Assembly (NCBI GenBank): GCA_030040175.1
Contig: JASHUF010000346.1
Coordinates: forward strand, 1 to 8,592
Reading direction: 5' to 3'
Length of the DNA stretch: 8,592 bases
Source: Acidobacteriaceae bacterium
GTDB taxonomy: Bacteria; Acidobacteriota; Terriglobia; Terriglobales; Acidobacteriaceae
Of this stretch, positions 1 through 7,383 are shown one piece after another. The notes below the pieces were generated by a model, which did not search any database, had not been told where the DNA came from, and saw nothing but the letters and a program-made list of their open reading frames with translations. Made by a program: the position numbers and the translations under genes. Positions within the stretch are counted from its first letter, which is position 1, and each line of letters opens with the position of its first letter.

Positions 1-2634
1 GATACCGTTGATGTCTGTGCGCAGGGTGCGCACGCGGGCGGATTCGAGCTCTTCGAGCACCTCCTGGCGGGGATGACCGTAGCGATTGTGCAGGCCGCAG
101 GAGATGACGGCCCACTGCGGCGCCACGCGGGCAAGGAATTCAGGACGCGTAGAGGTGATGCTGCCGTGGTGGCCGACTTTGAGCAGCGTGCTCGCCAGGC
201 CCTGGCCCGGCAGCATGGCCTGGGCGACCATCGCGTCTTCGATGGGCGCTTCGGCGTCGCCTTCGAGCAGGACTGAGGTGGCGCCGTAGGCGGCGTGCAG
301 AACCAGCGAATCGTCATTCGAGGGATCCTCGCCGGGCTGGTAATCGCGCATGGGGGCGAGGACGTGAATTTGCGTGAGGCCGAAATCGAAGGCATCCGCG
401 GCGCGCAGGGTGCGAACCGAGATGTGCAGGCCGGCGGCCTCGGCGAGCAGGGCCTCGTATGCAGGAATCGGGGGGTTCTTTCCGATCCACAGCTCGCGCG
501 GATGAAAGTTGCGCAGAACTGCGGGCAGCCCGCCCATGTGATCGGAGTGGGCGTGGGTGAGGGCGACGGCATCGAGATGGCGGATGCCGCGCGACCAGAG
601 CGTAGGCGAGACCACTTCTTCGCCGATGTCGAAGTCCTGCGGCGCCTGGCGCGGACCTCCGCCGAAGCCGCCGCCGTCGATGAGGAGGGTCTTGCCGTCG
701 GGGGTGATGACGAGGATCGAGTCACCCTGGCCCACGTCAATGGCTTCGACAAGCAGCGAACCGCGAGGGCGGTCCACGGGTCGCGGCACGACCGCAACAA
801 CACCTGCAAGGAGCAGTGCGGCCCATGCGGCATGGCGCGGCCAGCGGCTTCCGAGGCCCCGATGCGCGAGCACCACCGCCGCACCGAGCAGGGCGCAGGA
901 CACGGTGGACTGCCAGAAGAGCGGGGAAGCGACGCGGAAATCTCCCAGCGCAAACGAGCTGAAGATGTGAACCAGGCCGACGCCGAGATGGAGGGTAAGC
1001 GCAACGCCGGCAGCGGGAATGAGCGCCGCCGCGGGCCACAGAACGAGCAGAGCCAGCGTGAACAATGCAGCGGGAATGAGGACGGCGAGCAACGGCAGGA
1101 TGAGCAGGTTCACGGGCAGGGCGAAGAGCGTGATGCGATGAAAATAGACGGCCATGGGCAGCGCCATGACCAGCTCGACGATGGAGGAAACGGCGACGAG
1201 CTCAACCAGGCGGAGCAGGAAGCGGACCGATGCGGGAAAGATGCGCCAGGCAAGCGCAGGATGGAAGGCGGACTGGAGGCGCTGCGCAAACATGCGCAGG
1301 GTGACGCGAAACTGGGCCAGAGCGGGCGCGAGCTTGGGATCGATGGCGACGAGGCGCAGATCGCGCGTGGCGCTCAGATAAGGATGAACAGTGGCTTGGA
1401 GCAGCGGCGCGGCGATGCCGGCGATGGCGATCACGGCAAGCAGCGTCATTTGCAGGCTGGCGTCGAAAAGGCTGCGCGGGCTTGCCGCCAGAAGACAGAG
1501 GGCCGCAAAGCCGATGGTGTTCATCGGGCTTCGCTCGCGGTAAACGAGACGGCCGAGGAGATAGAGAGCAACCATCCACAGAGAGCGCTGGACGGGGGTG
1601 GCGAAGCCGGTAAAGAGCGCGTAGGCGAAGGAGCCGAAGATGGTGAGAAGCGTGGCCGGCACGCGCGGCAGGCGCAGGCGGCGCGCGATGTAAAGGAGGA
1701 CGCCGGCGACGACGGCCAAGTGAAAGCCGGAGACGACGAGCATATGAAAGGAGCCGGTGCGCTCGAAACCCGCGCGCAGGTGCTCATTGAGGTATGTGCG
1801 ATCGCCGGCCACCATGGCGGCGAGCATGGCGGCGTCTTCCGGCGAGAGGCGCAGCGGCGCGGGCAGGTTGCGCATCCCGGCCGGCAGCGCCATCAGGCGC
1901 GTGGTGGTGGCGTGCTGCCAGCTTTTGATGCGGCAGGCGAGGAAGGAACCCGGCGCCAGACCGAGGCGCTCGAGGTGATCGATGGAAACGGAGGCTGTTG
2001 CAGCGACGCCCTGGTCGAGGAGATAATCGGCGCGGCTCCAGACGCCGGGATCGTGATAGATCTCCGGCGGGAGCAGGCGAACGACGGCGCGGATGCGCTC
2101 GCCGCAATGGAACGGGTCAACGTTGGCAGAGGCGTCCGGCCAGCGGACCGTGAGGCGAACGCCGCCGGCAACGGGAATCTGCGCGTCGAAGGTATCGGTG
2201 ACCTGCTCGACGCTGGAGACGCGCACGTCGATGCGCTGCGAGGACGCATCCCGCGTAGGCTCGTCGAGGTTCTGCTCCGCTTCCGAGCGCACGGGGCCGG
2301 CATCGCCGACCGCGCCCTCCACGGTGCGGAGCAGATTGTCAGAGAGCGCGGCGAGTGCGGGTGCGGGTGCGGGCTGCGGCTGCATGAGCGCGCACCAATA
2401 GCCGAGCAGGACCCAAAGCGCCGCGAGCGGCGCCCAGGCGACGCGTTGAGCGCGCAGCGCCGCGAGGCAAGCAAGCGCGGCGATAAGGACCAAGGCAACG
2501 AGTGCCCAGCCCGGCTGCTGCCAGAAAAGACGCGTGAACCCGATGCCGGCGGCAAACAGACACGCAGCGTAAAAGAGCGGCACGGCGCCCAAGCCGGCCG
2601 CGGACTGCCCGCTGGTGAGGGGACCCGGTCGCAT
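1..2634 (-). CDS. comEC: ComEC/Rec2 DNA-uptake channel protein (3' end cut by window)
   Basis: Inner-membrane channel that carries single-stranded transforming DNA into the cytoplasm. The frame is open from the ATG at 2634 to base 1: 878 codons, with no stop found on reading every codon. Residues about 17-78 hold hydrophobic segments, followed by a soluble OB-fold-like region (DUF4131 type). The competence-domain core has TGSFHMLVVSGFHLAVVAG, with S302-G-F-H305, then several membrane segments. From about residue 625 comes a metallo-beta-lactamase domain: DVGQGDS from D633, LLIDGG, the metal motif H694-A-H696-S-D698-H699, EGD with D793, and GHHGS with H822-H823. All metal-site motifs are present, consistent with an active nuclease domain (inference). 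Only a short C-terminus should be missing. The ATG at 2634 is the first start after the in-frame stop at 2767-2769. Its Shine-Dalgarno sequence is poor (AGGCGG one base before the ATG). It lies 80 nt after rlmD. Confidence 0.95.
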   Translation of the reverse strand, partial: MRPGPLTSGQSAAGLGAVPLFYAACLFAAGIGFTRLFWQQPGWALVALVLIAALACLAALRAQRVAWAPLAALWVLLGYWCALMQPQPAPAPALAALSDNLLRTVEGAVGDAGPVRSEAEQNLDEPTRDASSQRIDVRVSSVEQVTDTFDAQIPVAGGVRLTVRWPDASANVDPFHCGERIRAVVRLLPPEIYHDPGVWSRADYLLDQGVAATASVSIDHLERLGLAPGSFLACRIKSWQHATTTRLMALPAGMRNLPAPLRLSPEDAAMLAAMVAGDRTYLNEHLRAGFERTGSFHMLVVSGFHLAVVAGVLLYIARRLRLPRVPATLLTIFGSFAYALFTGFATPVQRSLWMVALYLLGRLVYRERSPMNTIGFAALCLLAASPRSLFDASLQMTLLAVIAIAGIAAPLLQATVHPYLSATRDLRLVAIDPKLAPALAQFRVTLRMFAQRLQSAFHPALAWRIFPASVRFLLRLVELVAVSSIVELVMALPMAVYFHRITLFALPVNLLILPLLAVLIPAALFTLALLVLWPAAALIPAAGVALTLHLGVGLVHIFSSFALGDFRVASPLFWQSTVSCALLGAAVVLAHRGLGSRWPRHAAWAALLLAGVVAVVPRPVDRPRGSLLVEAIDVGQGDSILVITPDGKTLLIDGGGFGGGPRQAPQDFDIGEEVVSPTLWSRGIRHLDAVALTHAHSDHMGGLPAVLRNFHPRELWIGKNPPIPAYEALLAEAAGLHISVRTLRAADAFDFGLTQIHVLAPMRDYQPGEDPSNDDSLVLHAAYGATSVLLEGDAEAPIEDAMVAQAMLPGQGLASTLLKVGHHGSITSTRPEFLARVAPQWAVISCGLHNRYGHPRQEVLEELESARVRTLRTDINGI
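2356..2373 (-). repeat. Hexanucleotide repeat, three copies, in comEC
   Basis: TGCGGG occurs three times in a row on the plus strand. On the coding strand it encodes Pro-Ala repeats (MQPQPAPAPA) just after the second N-terminal hydrophobic stretch of ComEC, so it lies in a linker. The unit is a multiple of three, so copy-number changes would alter linker length without shifting the frame. Confidence 0.6.
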
Positions 2635-2714
2635 TCCGCCTGGTTGGGGAGTGTTGAGGATAAGCGTAACAGGAGTTTTCGATCTGTGGCAGGCAAAGTT
2701 GGCGGACGGGCTGG
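2635..2714 (-). other. 80-nt gap between rlmD and comEC
   Basis: The gap between the rlmD stop and the comEC start has no convincing terminator hairpin and no clear -35/-10 pair. The comEC frame is open through it with no ATG, GTG or TTG codon, so the comEC start cannot move upstream by a usual start codon. The simplest reading is that comEC is transcribed with rlmD, possibly helped by a weak promoter I cannot identify. Confidence 0.5.
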
Positions 2715-4064
2715 TCAGCGGAGCAGGTGGACAATGGTTTCGATGTGGAAGGTCTGCGGGAAGAGGTCAGCGAGAGTGAGGGCGTGGATGGAATAGCCGG
2801 AGGCGAGGAGAGGCCGCAAGTCACGCACCAGGGTTGCGGGGTCGCAGGAAACGTAGACCAGGTGCGGTGCGGCAATGTGCGCAAGCAGCGCCGTGGCTTC
2901 CGGCCCGAGGCCGGTACGCGGAGGGTCAATCACAATGAGATCGGGCACAATGAGGTCGGGCCGCTCGGCGTGGGTGCGGCGCAGGAAGTCGAGGGTCGTG
3001 GCGCTGATGGCTTCCGCGCTGGTTCCGGCGAGATTCTGTACGAGCGCGGGAGCGGCGGAAGGCGCGGATTCGACGGCGAGGATGCGGGCAAAGCGCGACG
3101 CAAGCTGCCGCGCGAACAGGCCGACGCCGGCGAAGAGATCCCAGGCGAGTGCGCCGCGGGCGTCACTGACGACGAGATCGACGAAGGCGTCGAGCAGCCA
3201 ACGGTTGACCTGAAAAAACGCGCCGTGATCGACGCGATAGGCGAAGCCGGCGGCGCGATAAGCGAGCGCGGGCGCGCCCCAACGGGAAATCGCGCGTGGC
3301 TGGCGGTCCGGGCGAGCTTCGCTTGTGAGCTCGGCGCCGACGAGCTGCGGAATTCGTTCCGCAAGCGCAGTAGAAATCTTATCGAGCGGGAATTGTGACG
3401 CATCCGGCGCGGAGAATCCGGCGAGGAACGAGGTTTCCCCGGCATCGCAGAAAAGGGAAAGCTCGGCAGGCCGCTGATTGCGCGGCAGGCGGCGGACGAA
3501 CTCGCGGGCGGCGAGCGCGGCACGAACAAGCAGCGGTGCGGCGATGGGACACTCGGCGATGGGAACGATGGCGTGGGAGCGGCGGCCGCGGTAGCCGGAA
3601 TTGCCCGCAGCGTCGAGGGCGAGGCGGATGCGGTTGCGATAGGCCCAGGGCGATGCGGAGAGCGTTTGGATCGCGTCCGGGGCGCGCACGCCACCGCGTT
3701 CCAGGGTTTCGCGCAAGATCGACTGCTTGAAATCGAGCTGCGCTTCGTAGCTAGCGTGCTGATACTGGCAGCCGCCGCAGGCGCCGAAGTGCGCGCACGC
3801 GGGAGCGATGCGGTCCGGAGCGGGCGTGACGATCTGGGCCACTTCGGCGGTTGCGTAGCTGCGCTTTTCTCCGACAATCTGTACGCGGGCCTGCTCGCCG
3901 GGCAGAGCGAGGGGAACAAAGACCGCCTTGCCCTGGTCGCGCGCGAGAAACGCGCCGCCGTAGATGGGCTTTTCAAGCGTGACGAAATGGGGCGGCGCCG
4001 CGGGCGCGGACTGCGGCGGTTTTTTCTGCCGGGACGGCGAGCGTTTCAGCGAGCGGCGCTTCAT
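2715..4064 (-). CDS. rlmD: 23S rRNA (uracil-C5)-methyltransferase, RlmD/TrmA family
   Basis: A 449-residue SAM-dependent enzyme that forms m5U in RNA; by family, most likely U1939 of 23S rRNA. A Lys/Arg/Pro-rich N-terminus (1-26) precedes a TRAM RNA-binding domain (about 27-80). Iron-sulphur ligands are C90, C96, C99 and C172, with the spacing of E. coli RlmD. The methyltransferase domain has FFQVN (283-287), DLFAGVG (309-315, SAM binding), E332, DPPRTG (380-385), SCDPATLVRD with nucleophile C407, and FPQTFHIET with general base E442. All catalytic positions are intact. The start ATG overlaps the upstream stop as ATGA (4061-4064) and no Shine-Dalgarno sequence is visible, so translation probably depends on coupling. 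PDLIV is duplicated at 369-378, just before the DPPRTG motif. The exact target (U1939 or another m5U site) is not settled by sequence alone. Confidence 0.93.
   Translation of the reverse strand: MKRRSLKRSPSRQKKPPQSAPAAPPHFVTLEKPIYGGAFLARDQGKAVFVPLALPGEQARVQIVGEKRSYATAEVAQIVTPAPDRIAPACAHFGACGGCQYQHASYEAQLDFKQSILRETLERGGVRAPDAIQTLSASPWAYRNRIRLALDAAGNSGYRGRRSHAIVPIAECPIAAPLLVRAALAAREFVRRLPRNQRPAELSLFCDAGETSFLAGFSAPDASQFPLDKISTALAERIPQLVGAELTSEARPDRQPRAISRWGAPALAYRAAGFAYRVDHGAFFQVNRWLLDAFVDLVVSDARGALAWDLFAGVGLFARQLASRFARILAVESAPSAAPALVQNLAGTSAEAISATTLDFLRRTHAERPDLIVPDLIVIDPPRTGLGPEATALLAHIAAPHLVYVSCDPATLVRDLRPLLASGYSIHALTLADLFPQTFHIETIVHLLR
2931..2960 (-). repeat. 15-bp in-frame tandem duplication inside rlmD
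   Basis: Two adjacent 15-bp units, 2931-2945 and 2946-2960, differ at one base (CACAATGAGATCGGG versus CACAATGAGGTCGGG on the plus strand). They match codon boundaries exactly and encode PDLIV twice (residues 369-378), immediately before I379 and the catalytic-loop motif D380PPRTG. The single difference is synonymous (GAC/GAT for Asp). Confidence 0.9.
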
Positions 4065-4789
4065 TGCTGGCTCATGTAGAAAAGGCTCAGGCGGGGCAAA
4101 TTGTAGTGAACCAGCAACTGCTTCTGCACGAACTGGCGTTCCACCTGGCGTAACTGCACCGCGCCCATGCGGCTGCGGTAGGGCGCGAGCTCGCGCGCGG
4201 CGTGCTCCTTCAAGGCCACCAGCAGTTCTTCCGGCGCAGCCGCGGTAAGCGCCGCGAAGAGTTTCTCTTCGAGAACGGTGAGCGAGGTTTCAAGCGATTC
4301 AAGGTTGGCGGGTTCAAGCGTGGAGGTTGATGCAGATTCCGGGGTGGAGGCGTGCCAACCCGCGGCGAGTTCGCGCAGGCGCGCGGCTGTGGCAGCGCAG
4401 GCTGCCGGCGCGACTGCGGCTGCATCCAGCGCGGCTGCAGCCGATTCGAGATGCGCCGCTATACGCTCGCGTTCAAAGCCGGACTCCTGCGACGACGCGA
4501 CGGCGGGAGCCGATCCGGCAGCCGCTGCACTCATTTCGACGGCTGCTTCCATCACCGCCTGTGCGCACCACGCCAGGCCATTGATGCGGCGCATGCGCGC
4601 CCGCTTCCGGCGCGCTTCGTAGTGGTCGAAGGCGGTGTCAATACCGCGCAGCACGGCTTCGAGCGGAACGCCGGCCTCGCGCCAGGTTTCGATCAGGGCC
4701 CAGTCGAGCGTGGAAAGCAAGAGAATAGAGCCGCGGCGCTGCTGGAAGCGCTCCTCGATTTCCGTGAAGTAGTTGAAGTAATTGCGCAC
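4061..4789 (-). CDS. Conserved-looking protein of unknown function between coaX and rlmD
   Basis: 242 residues, not assigned to a family I can name. It looks soluble, with no signal peptide or membrane segment. The N-terminal part (1-82) is helical and well ordered, containing YFTEIEERFQQRRG, LSTLDWALIETWREAGVPLEAV and LRGIDTAFDHYEARRKR. Residues about 84-165 are low-complexity, rich in Ala, Ser and Glu. The C-terminal part (166-242) is again helical and ends QLLVHYNLPRLSLFYMSQQ. Two compact ends around a variable linker suggest a scaffold or RNA/protein-binding role, but this is a guess. The start is GTG at 4789, supported by GAGG seven bases upstream that overlaps the coaX stop. The stop overlaps the rlmD ATG by four bases. 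It shares its reading frame with coaX, with one TGA between. I recall similar unnamed proteins in acidobacteria, but this needs a search. Confidence 0.85.
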   Translation of the reverse strand: MRNYFNYFTEIEERFQQRRGSILLLSTLDWALIETWREAGVPLEAVLRGIDTAFDHYEARRKRARMRRINGLAWCAQAVMEAAVEMSAAAAGSAPAVASSQESGFERERIAAHLESAAAALDAAAVAPAACAATAARLRELAAGWHASTPESASTSTLEPANLESLETSLTVLEEKLFAALTAAAPEELLVALKEHAARELAPYRSRMGAVQLRQVERQFVQKQLLVHYNLPRLSLFYMSQQ

Positions 4790-4796
4790 GGGAAAG

Positions 4797-4800
4797 CCTC
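4797..4800 (-). promoter_or_regulatory. Ribosome-binding site fixing the GTG start of the unknown gene
   Basis: GAGG on the minus strand starts inside the coaX TGA stop (4801-4799) and sits seven bases upstream of the GTG at 4789. The in-frame TGA at 4799-4801 rules out any earlier start, so GTG is the first possible start in this frame. Confidence 0.7.
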
Positions 4801-5686
4801 ACGGCTTCCGTTCCTGAGGAACCGCGCCGGCGGGAACGCCGGGACGGCGAGAGGCGCCGGCGCCGGGCCGGTCACCATGGGCGCGGCCGCGCGGGCGCAC
4901 GCCGCGATTGCGCTCGAAGAGGATGCGCAGGCCGTCGAGGGTGAGCATCTCGTCGATCTCCTGGATGTAGCGCGAATCGGCGGCGATCATGCGCGCCAAT
5001 CCACCGGTGGCGACGATGCGCGTCGGCCGCGCCTGGGGGCCGAGCTCGCCGAGGATGCGCTCGATGATGCCGTCGACGAGGCCGATGTATCCGAAATAAA
5101 GGCCGCTTTGCAAGTGGCCAACGGTGTTGGTGCCGATGACTTTGCCTGGACGCTTGATGTCGACGCGCGTGAGCCGCGCGGCGCGGGAAAAGAGCGCGTC
5201 GGCGCTGAGTCCGAGGCCGGGCGCGATGGCGCCGCCCATATATTCGCCGCGTGCGGAGATGACTTCAAACTTGGTGGCCGTGCCGAAATCGACCACGATG
5301 CATGGGCCTCCGTAGTGCGCGAAGGCAGCCACACAATCGGCGAAACGGTCAGCGCCCAGTTCCGTGGGATTGTCGATGAGCATGGGCATGCCGGTCTTGA
5401 TGCCGGGCTCGACGAACAAGGGGGCAACGCGGAAGTACTTTTCTGAGACGCGATGCAGAGTGGAGTCGACCGGAGGGACCACGGAAGCAATGATGATATG
5501 CGTTACCTGTGTGGTAGCCAGGCCCTGCATCTCGAAGAGGTTCACGAAGAGGACGCCGTATTCGTCCACGGTGCGGGAGCGGTGCGTGGTGACGCGCCAA
5601 TGCGCGACGAGCGCCGGTTCCGTTCCATCCATGTGGTAGAGGCCGAGGACGGTATTGGTATTGCCGACGTCAAGGGCGAGCAGCAT
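4799..5686 (-). CDS. coaX: Type III pantothenate kinase
   Basis: Phosphorylates pantothenate with ATP, the first step of coenzyme A synthesis, in the cytoplasm. The type III form belongs to the ASKHA superfamily and, as known for the family, is not inhibited by CoA. Family signatures in the 295-residue product are the N-terminal phosphate motif D6VGNTNT, IASVVPPV (66-73), PTELGADRFADCVAA (107-121), VVDFGTATKFEVI (131-143), GEYMGGAIAPGL (147-158) and TGGLA (227-231). The usual length is about 255-262 residues; here the conserved part ends near DGLRILFERN (260) and a 35-residue Arg/Gly/Pro-rich tail follows. The start ATG is four bases after the birA stop, with no good Shine-Dalgarno sequence, which suggests translation coupled to birA. 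Confidence 0.95.
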   Translation of the reverse strand: MLLALDVGNTNTVLGLYHMDGTEPALVAHWRVTTHRSRTVDEYGVLFVNLFEMQGLATTQVTHIIIASVVPPVDSTLHRVSEKYFRVAPLFVEPGIKTGMPMLIDNPTELGADRFADCVAAFAHYGGPCIVVDFGTATKFEVISARGEYMGGAIAPGLGLSADALFSRAARLTRVDIKRPGKVIGTNTVGHLQSGLYFGYIGLVDGIIERILGELGPQARPTRIVATGGLARMIAADSRYIQEIDEMLTLDGLRILFERNRGVRPRGRAHGDRPGAGASRRPGVPAGAVPQERKP

Positions 5687-5690
5687 AGGT

Positions 5691-6476
5691 TCAGTCTATC
5701 GCGGGCGAGCGGATGCCGCCGGTTTGCACGGTGACGAGCCCGGCGGCAGTTTCGACGCGGAGGAAGCCGCGTTCGTCAAGGCCGGCGGTGATGCCGGCGC
5801 AGGCCTGCGGCCCGTGGACTTCGACCCGGCGGCCGCGAATCCAGCTGGAAGCCGCTTCCACGCGCGCCGGAATAACGGAGGCCGCCTGATCTTCGGCAAG
5901 CGCATGGACCTCGTGCTCGAGTAATCGCAGCAGCGCGACCAGCAGCGGCTGGCGGCTTATGCGACGGCCGGCAGCCAAATCGAGCGACGTGGCCGGCGTG
6001 GCCAGACCCGAAGGGAAACTACGCTGATGCACATTGACGCCGACGCCGAGCACTGCATGCCGCGGCTCTTCGGAGTAGTTCCGTGCCTCGACAAGAATGC
6101 CGCCAGCCTTGTTGGCGCCGATGAGGAGATCGTTGGGCCAGCGCAGGTCGACGGCGAGCCCGGAGACGGAGTGAATGGCTTCTGCCGCAGCGAGGCCGGC
6201 GGCCAGCGGCAGGAGCTGCAGGCGTGCGGCGGGCAGCGCCGGACGCAGGAGAACGCTCACGTAAAGGCCTTCGCCGGCAGCCGAGTGCCAGGCGTGGCCG
6301 CCGCGTCCGCGGCCGGCGGTCTGCTCGTCGGCGAGCCAGACGGAGCCGTGCGGCGCGCCCTTGCGCGCGGCGTTGAGGGCATCGATGTTGGTGGAGCCGG
6401 TGATCGGCGCATAGTGGAACTTCCCGGCGAAGTTCGTGTCCGCGAGTTCGCAGTCGAGCGCGGCGAGATCGTACAT
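5691..6476 (-). CDS. birA: Biotin--[acetyl-CoA-carboxylase] ligase, without DNA-binding domain
   Basis: Makes biotinyl-5'-AMP and transfers biotin to a lysine of biotin carboxyl carrier proteins such as that of acetyl-CoA carboxylase. The 261-residue product starts near the catalytic domain: GSTN (27-30), DEQTAGRGRGG (50-60, the adenylate-binding loop), GLYVSVLLRP (70-79), LRWPNDLLIG (111-120), K123-AGGILVE and GVGVNV (144-149). The C-terminal SH3-like domain is about 211-256. The N-terminal helix-turn-helix of E. coli BirA (about 60 residues) is absent, so this is a ligase only and should not repress biotin genes. The ATG lies 15 nt after the nadC stop, in the same frame, with GAGG overlapping that stop but at a long 13-base spacing. 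The stop is four bases before coaX; birA-coaX neighbours are common in bacteria. Confidence 0.95.
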   Translation of the reverse strand: MYDLAALDCELADTNFAGKFHYAPITGSTNIDALNAARKGAPHGSVWLADEQTAGRGRGGHAWHSAAGEGLYVSVLLRPALPAARLQLLPLAAGLAAAEAIHSVSGLAVDLRWPNDLLIGANKAGGILVEARNYSEEPRHAVLGVGVNVHQRSFPSGLATPATSLDLAAGRRISRQPLLVALLRLLEHEVHALAEDQAASVIPARVEAASSWIRGRRVEVHGPQACAGITAGLDERGFLRVETAAGLVTVQTGGIRSPAID

Positions 6477-6491
6477 GTCGGGGCGCTCGCC

Positions 6492-7382
6492 TCACCGGGA
6501 TTCAGCGGCGATGGTCATGGAGATGTCGGCGGCCTTGGCCGAGTGGGTGAGTGCGCCCACGCTGATGAAGTCGACGCCGGTCTCCGCGTAGGCGCGGACA
6601 GTCTCAAGCGCAATGCCGCCGGAAGCTTCCGTGGGAATCCAGCGATTTTCGCGCTTGATGCGCTCGATGGACTGCCTCACCTGCGCGGGCGGCATGTTAT
6701 CGAGCAGGATGGCTTCGGCGCCCCCGGCGAGGGCCTCCTCGAGCTCGCGCGCATTGCGCACTTCGATCTGCACGCGCTGGCCGGGCTTGCGCGCTTCCAA
6801 GGCGCGCTTGAGCACGGTGGCGAGCCCTCCGCCGAGCGCGATGTGGTTGTTCTTGATGAGAATGCCGGAGGCGAGATCGATGCGGTGATTGGTGCCGCCG
6901 CCGCAAAGGACGGCGTATTTCTCGAGGGCGCGCAGGCCGGGGACGGTCTTGCGCGTGTCGAGCACGCGCGCGGGCGTACCCTGGATGGCGTCAGCGTAGC
7001 GGCGCGTGAGCGTGGCGATGCCGCTCAGGTGCTGAAGGAGATTGAGAATCACACGCTCGGTGCTGAGCAGAACCCGCGCATTGTGGCGCACCACGGCCAG
7101 CACCTGGCCCGGCTGCACGCGGACACCGTCGAAAATCTCGGGATGGCTGACGACCTCAAAGCGCGTGTGCGCCTGCGGGCGCGGGTCGAGCCGGGCAAAG
7201 ATTTCAAGAAAGCGCGGCACGGCGCCCAGCCCGGCCACCACCAGCTCCTCGCGGGCCAGAATGGAGGCCGAGGCGCGCAGATCGGGATCGATGGTGAGGT
7301 TGGTGGTGGCATCGCCGGCGGCCTTGTCTTCGAGCAGGGCCTGCTCCAGCAGTGCGTCGATGCGGTGGGATTTCCAGTCCAT
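6492..7382 (-). CDS. nadC: Nicotinate-nucleotide pyrophosphorylase (quinolinate phosphoribosyltransferase)
   Basis: Converts quinolinate and PRPP to nicotinate mononucleotide, CO2 and pyrophosphate in de novo NAD synthesis. At 296 residues it is near the normal family length of about 280-290. Motifs in order: LLEDKAAGDATTNLTI (16-31); E109-R110 in STERVILNLLQHLSGIAT; DTRKT (142-146); the long signature LCGGGTNHR / IDLASGILIKNNH (159-180) with H166, R167 and K177; IEVRN with E207; LLDNM (227-231); EASGGI (252-257); and the C-terminal phosphate-binding region TGVDFISVGALTH (268-280). All expected active-site residues are present. nadA and nadB are not in the window, so the rest of the pathway must lie elsewhere. 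The ATG at 7382 has AAGG at a seven-base spacing, but that site lies in a hairpin (7384-7402). Confidence 0.96.
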   Translation of the reverse strand: MDWKSHRIDALLEQALLEDKAAGDATTNLTIDPDLRASASILAREELVVAGLGAVPRFLEIFARLDPRPQAHTRFEVVSHPEIFDGVRVQPGQVLAVVRHNARVLLSTERVILNLLQHLSGIATLTRRYADAIQGTPARVLDTRKTVPGLRALEKYAVLCGGGTNHRIDLASGILIKNNHIALGGGLATVLKRALEARKPGQRVQIEVRNARELEEALAGGAEAILLDNMPPAQVRQSIERIKRENRWIPTEASGGIALETVRAYAETGVDFISVGALTHSAKAADISMTIAAESR

Positions 7383-7383
7383 G

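Noticed and set aside
1893..2696. Minus-strand open frame with an ATG at 2696 as the comEC start or a separate gene
   Set aside because: It is in a different frame from the ComEC motifs and its product is Ser/Arg/Pro-rich with no family signature. The correct frame starts at the ATG at 2634.
295..2796. Plus-strand open frame of 833 codons as a real gene
   Set aside because: It is codon-for-codon antisense to comEC, whose reading gives a full set of family motifs. The plus product is Arg/Gly/Glu-rich with no recognisable domain.
4799..4906. CoaX tail as the result of a frameshift
   Set aside because: No other frame continues the CoaX family pattern beyond residue 260, which is already about full length, so nothing is missing. 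A simple extension fits better.
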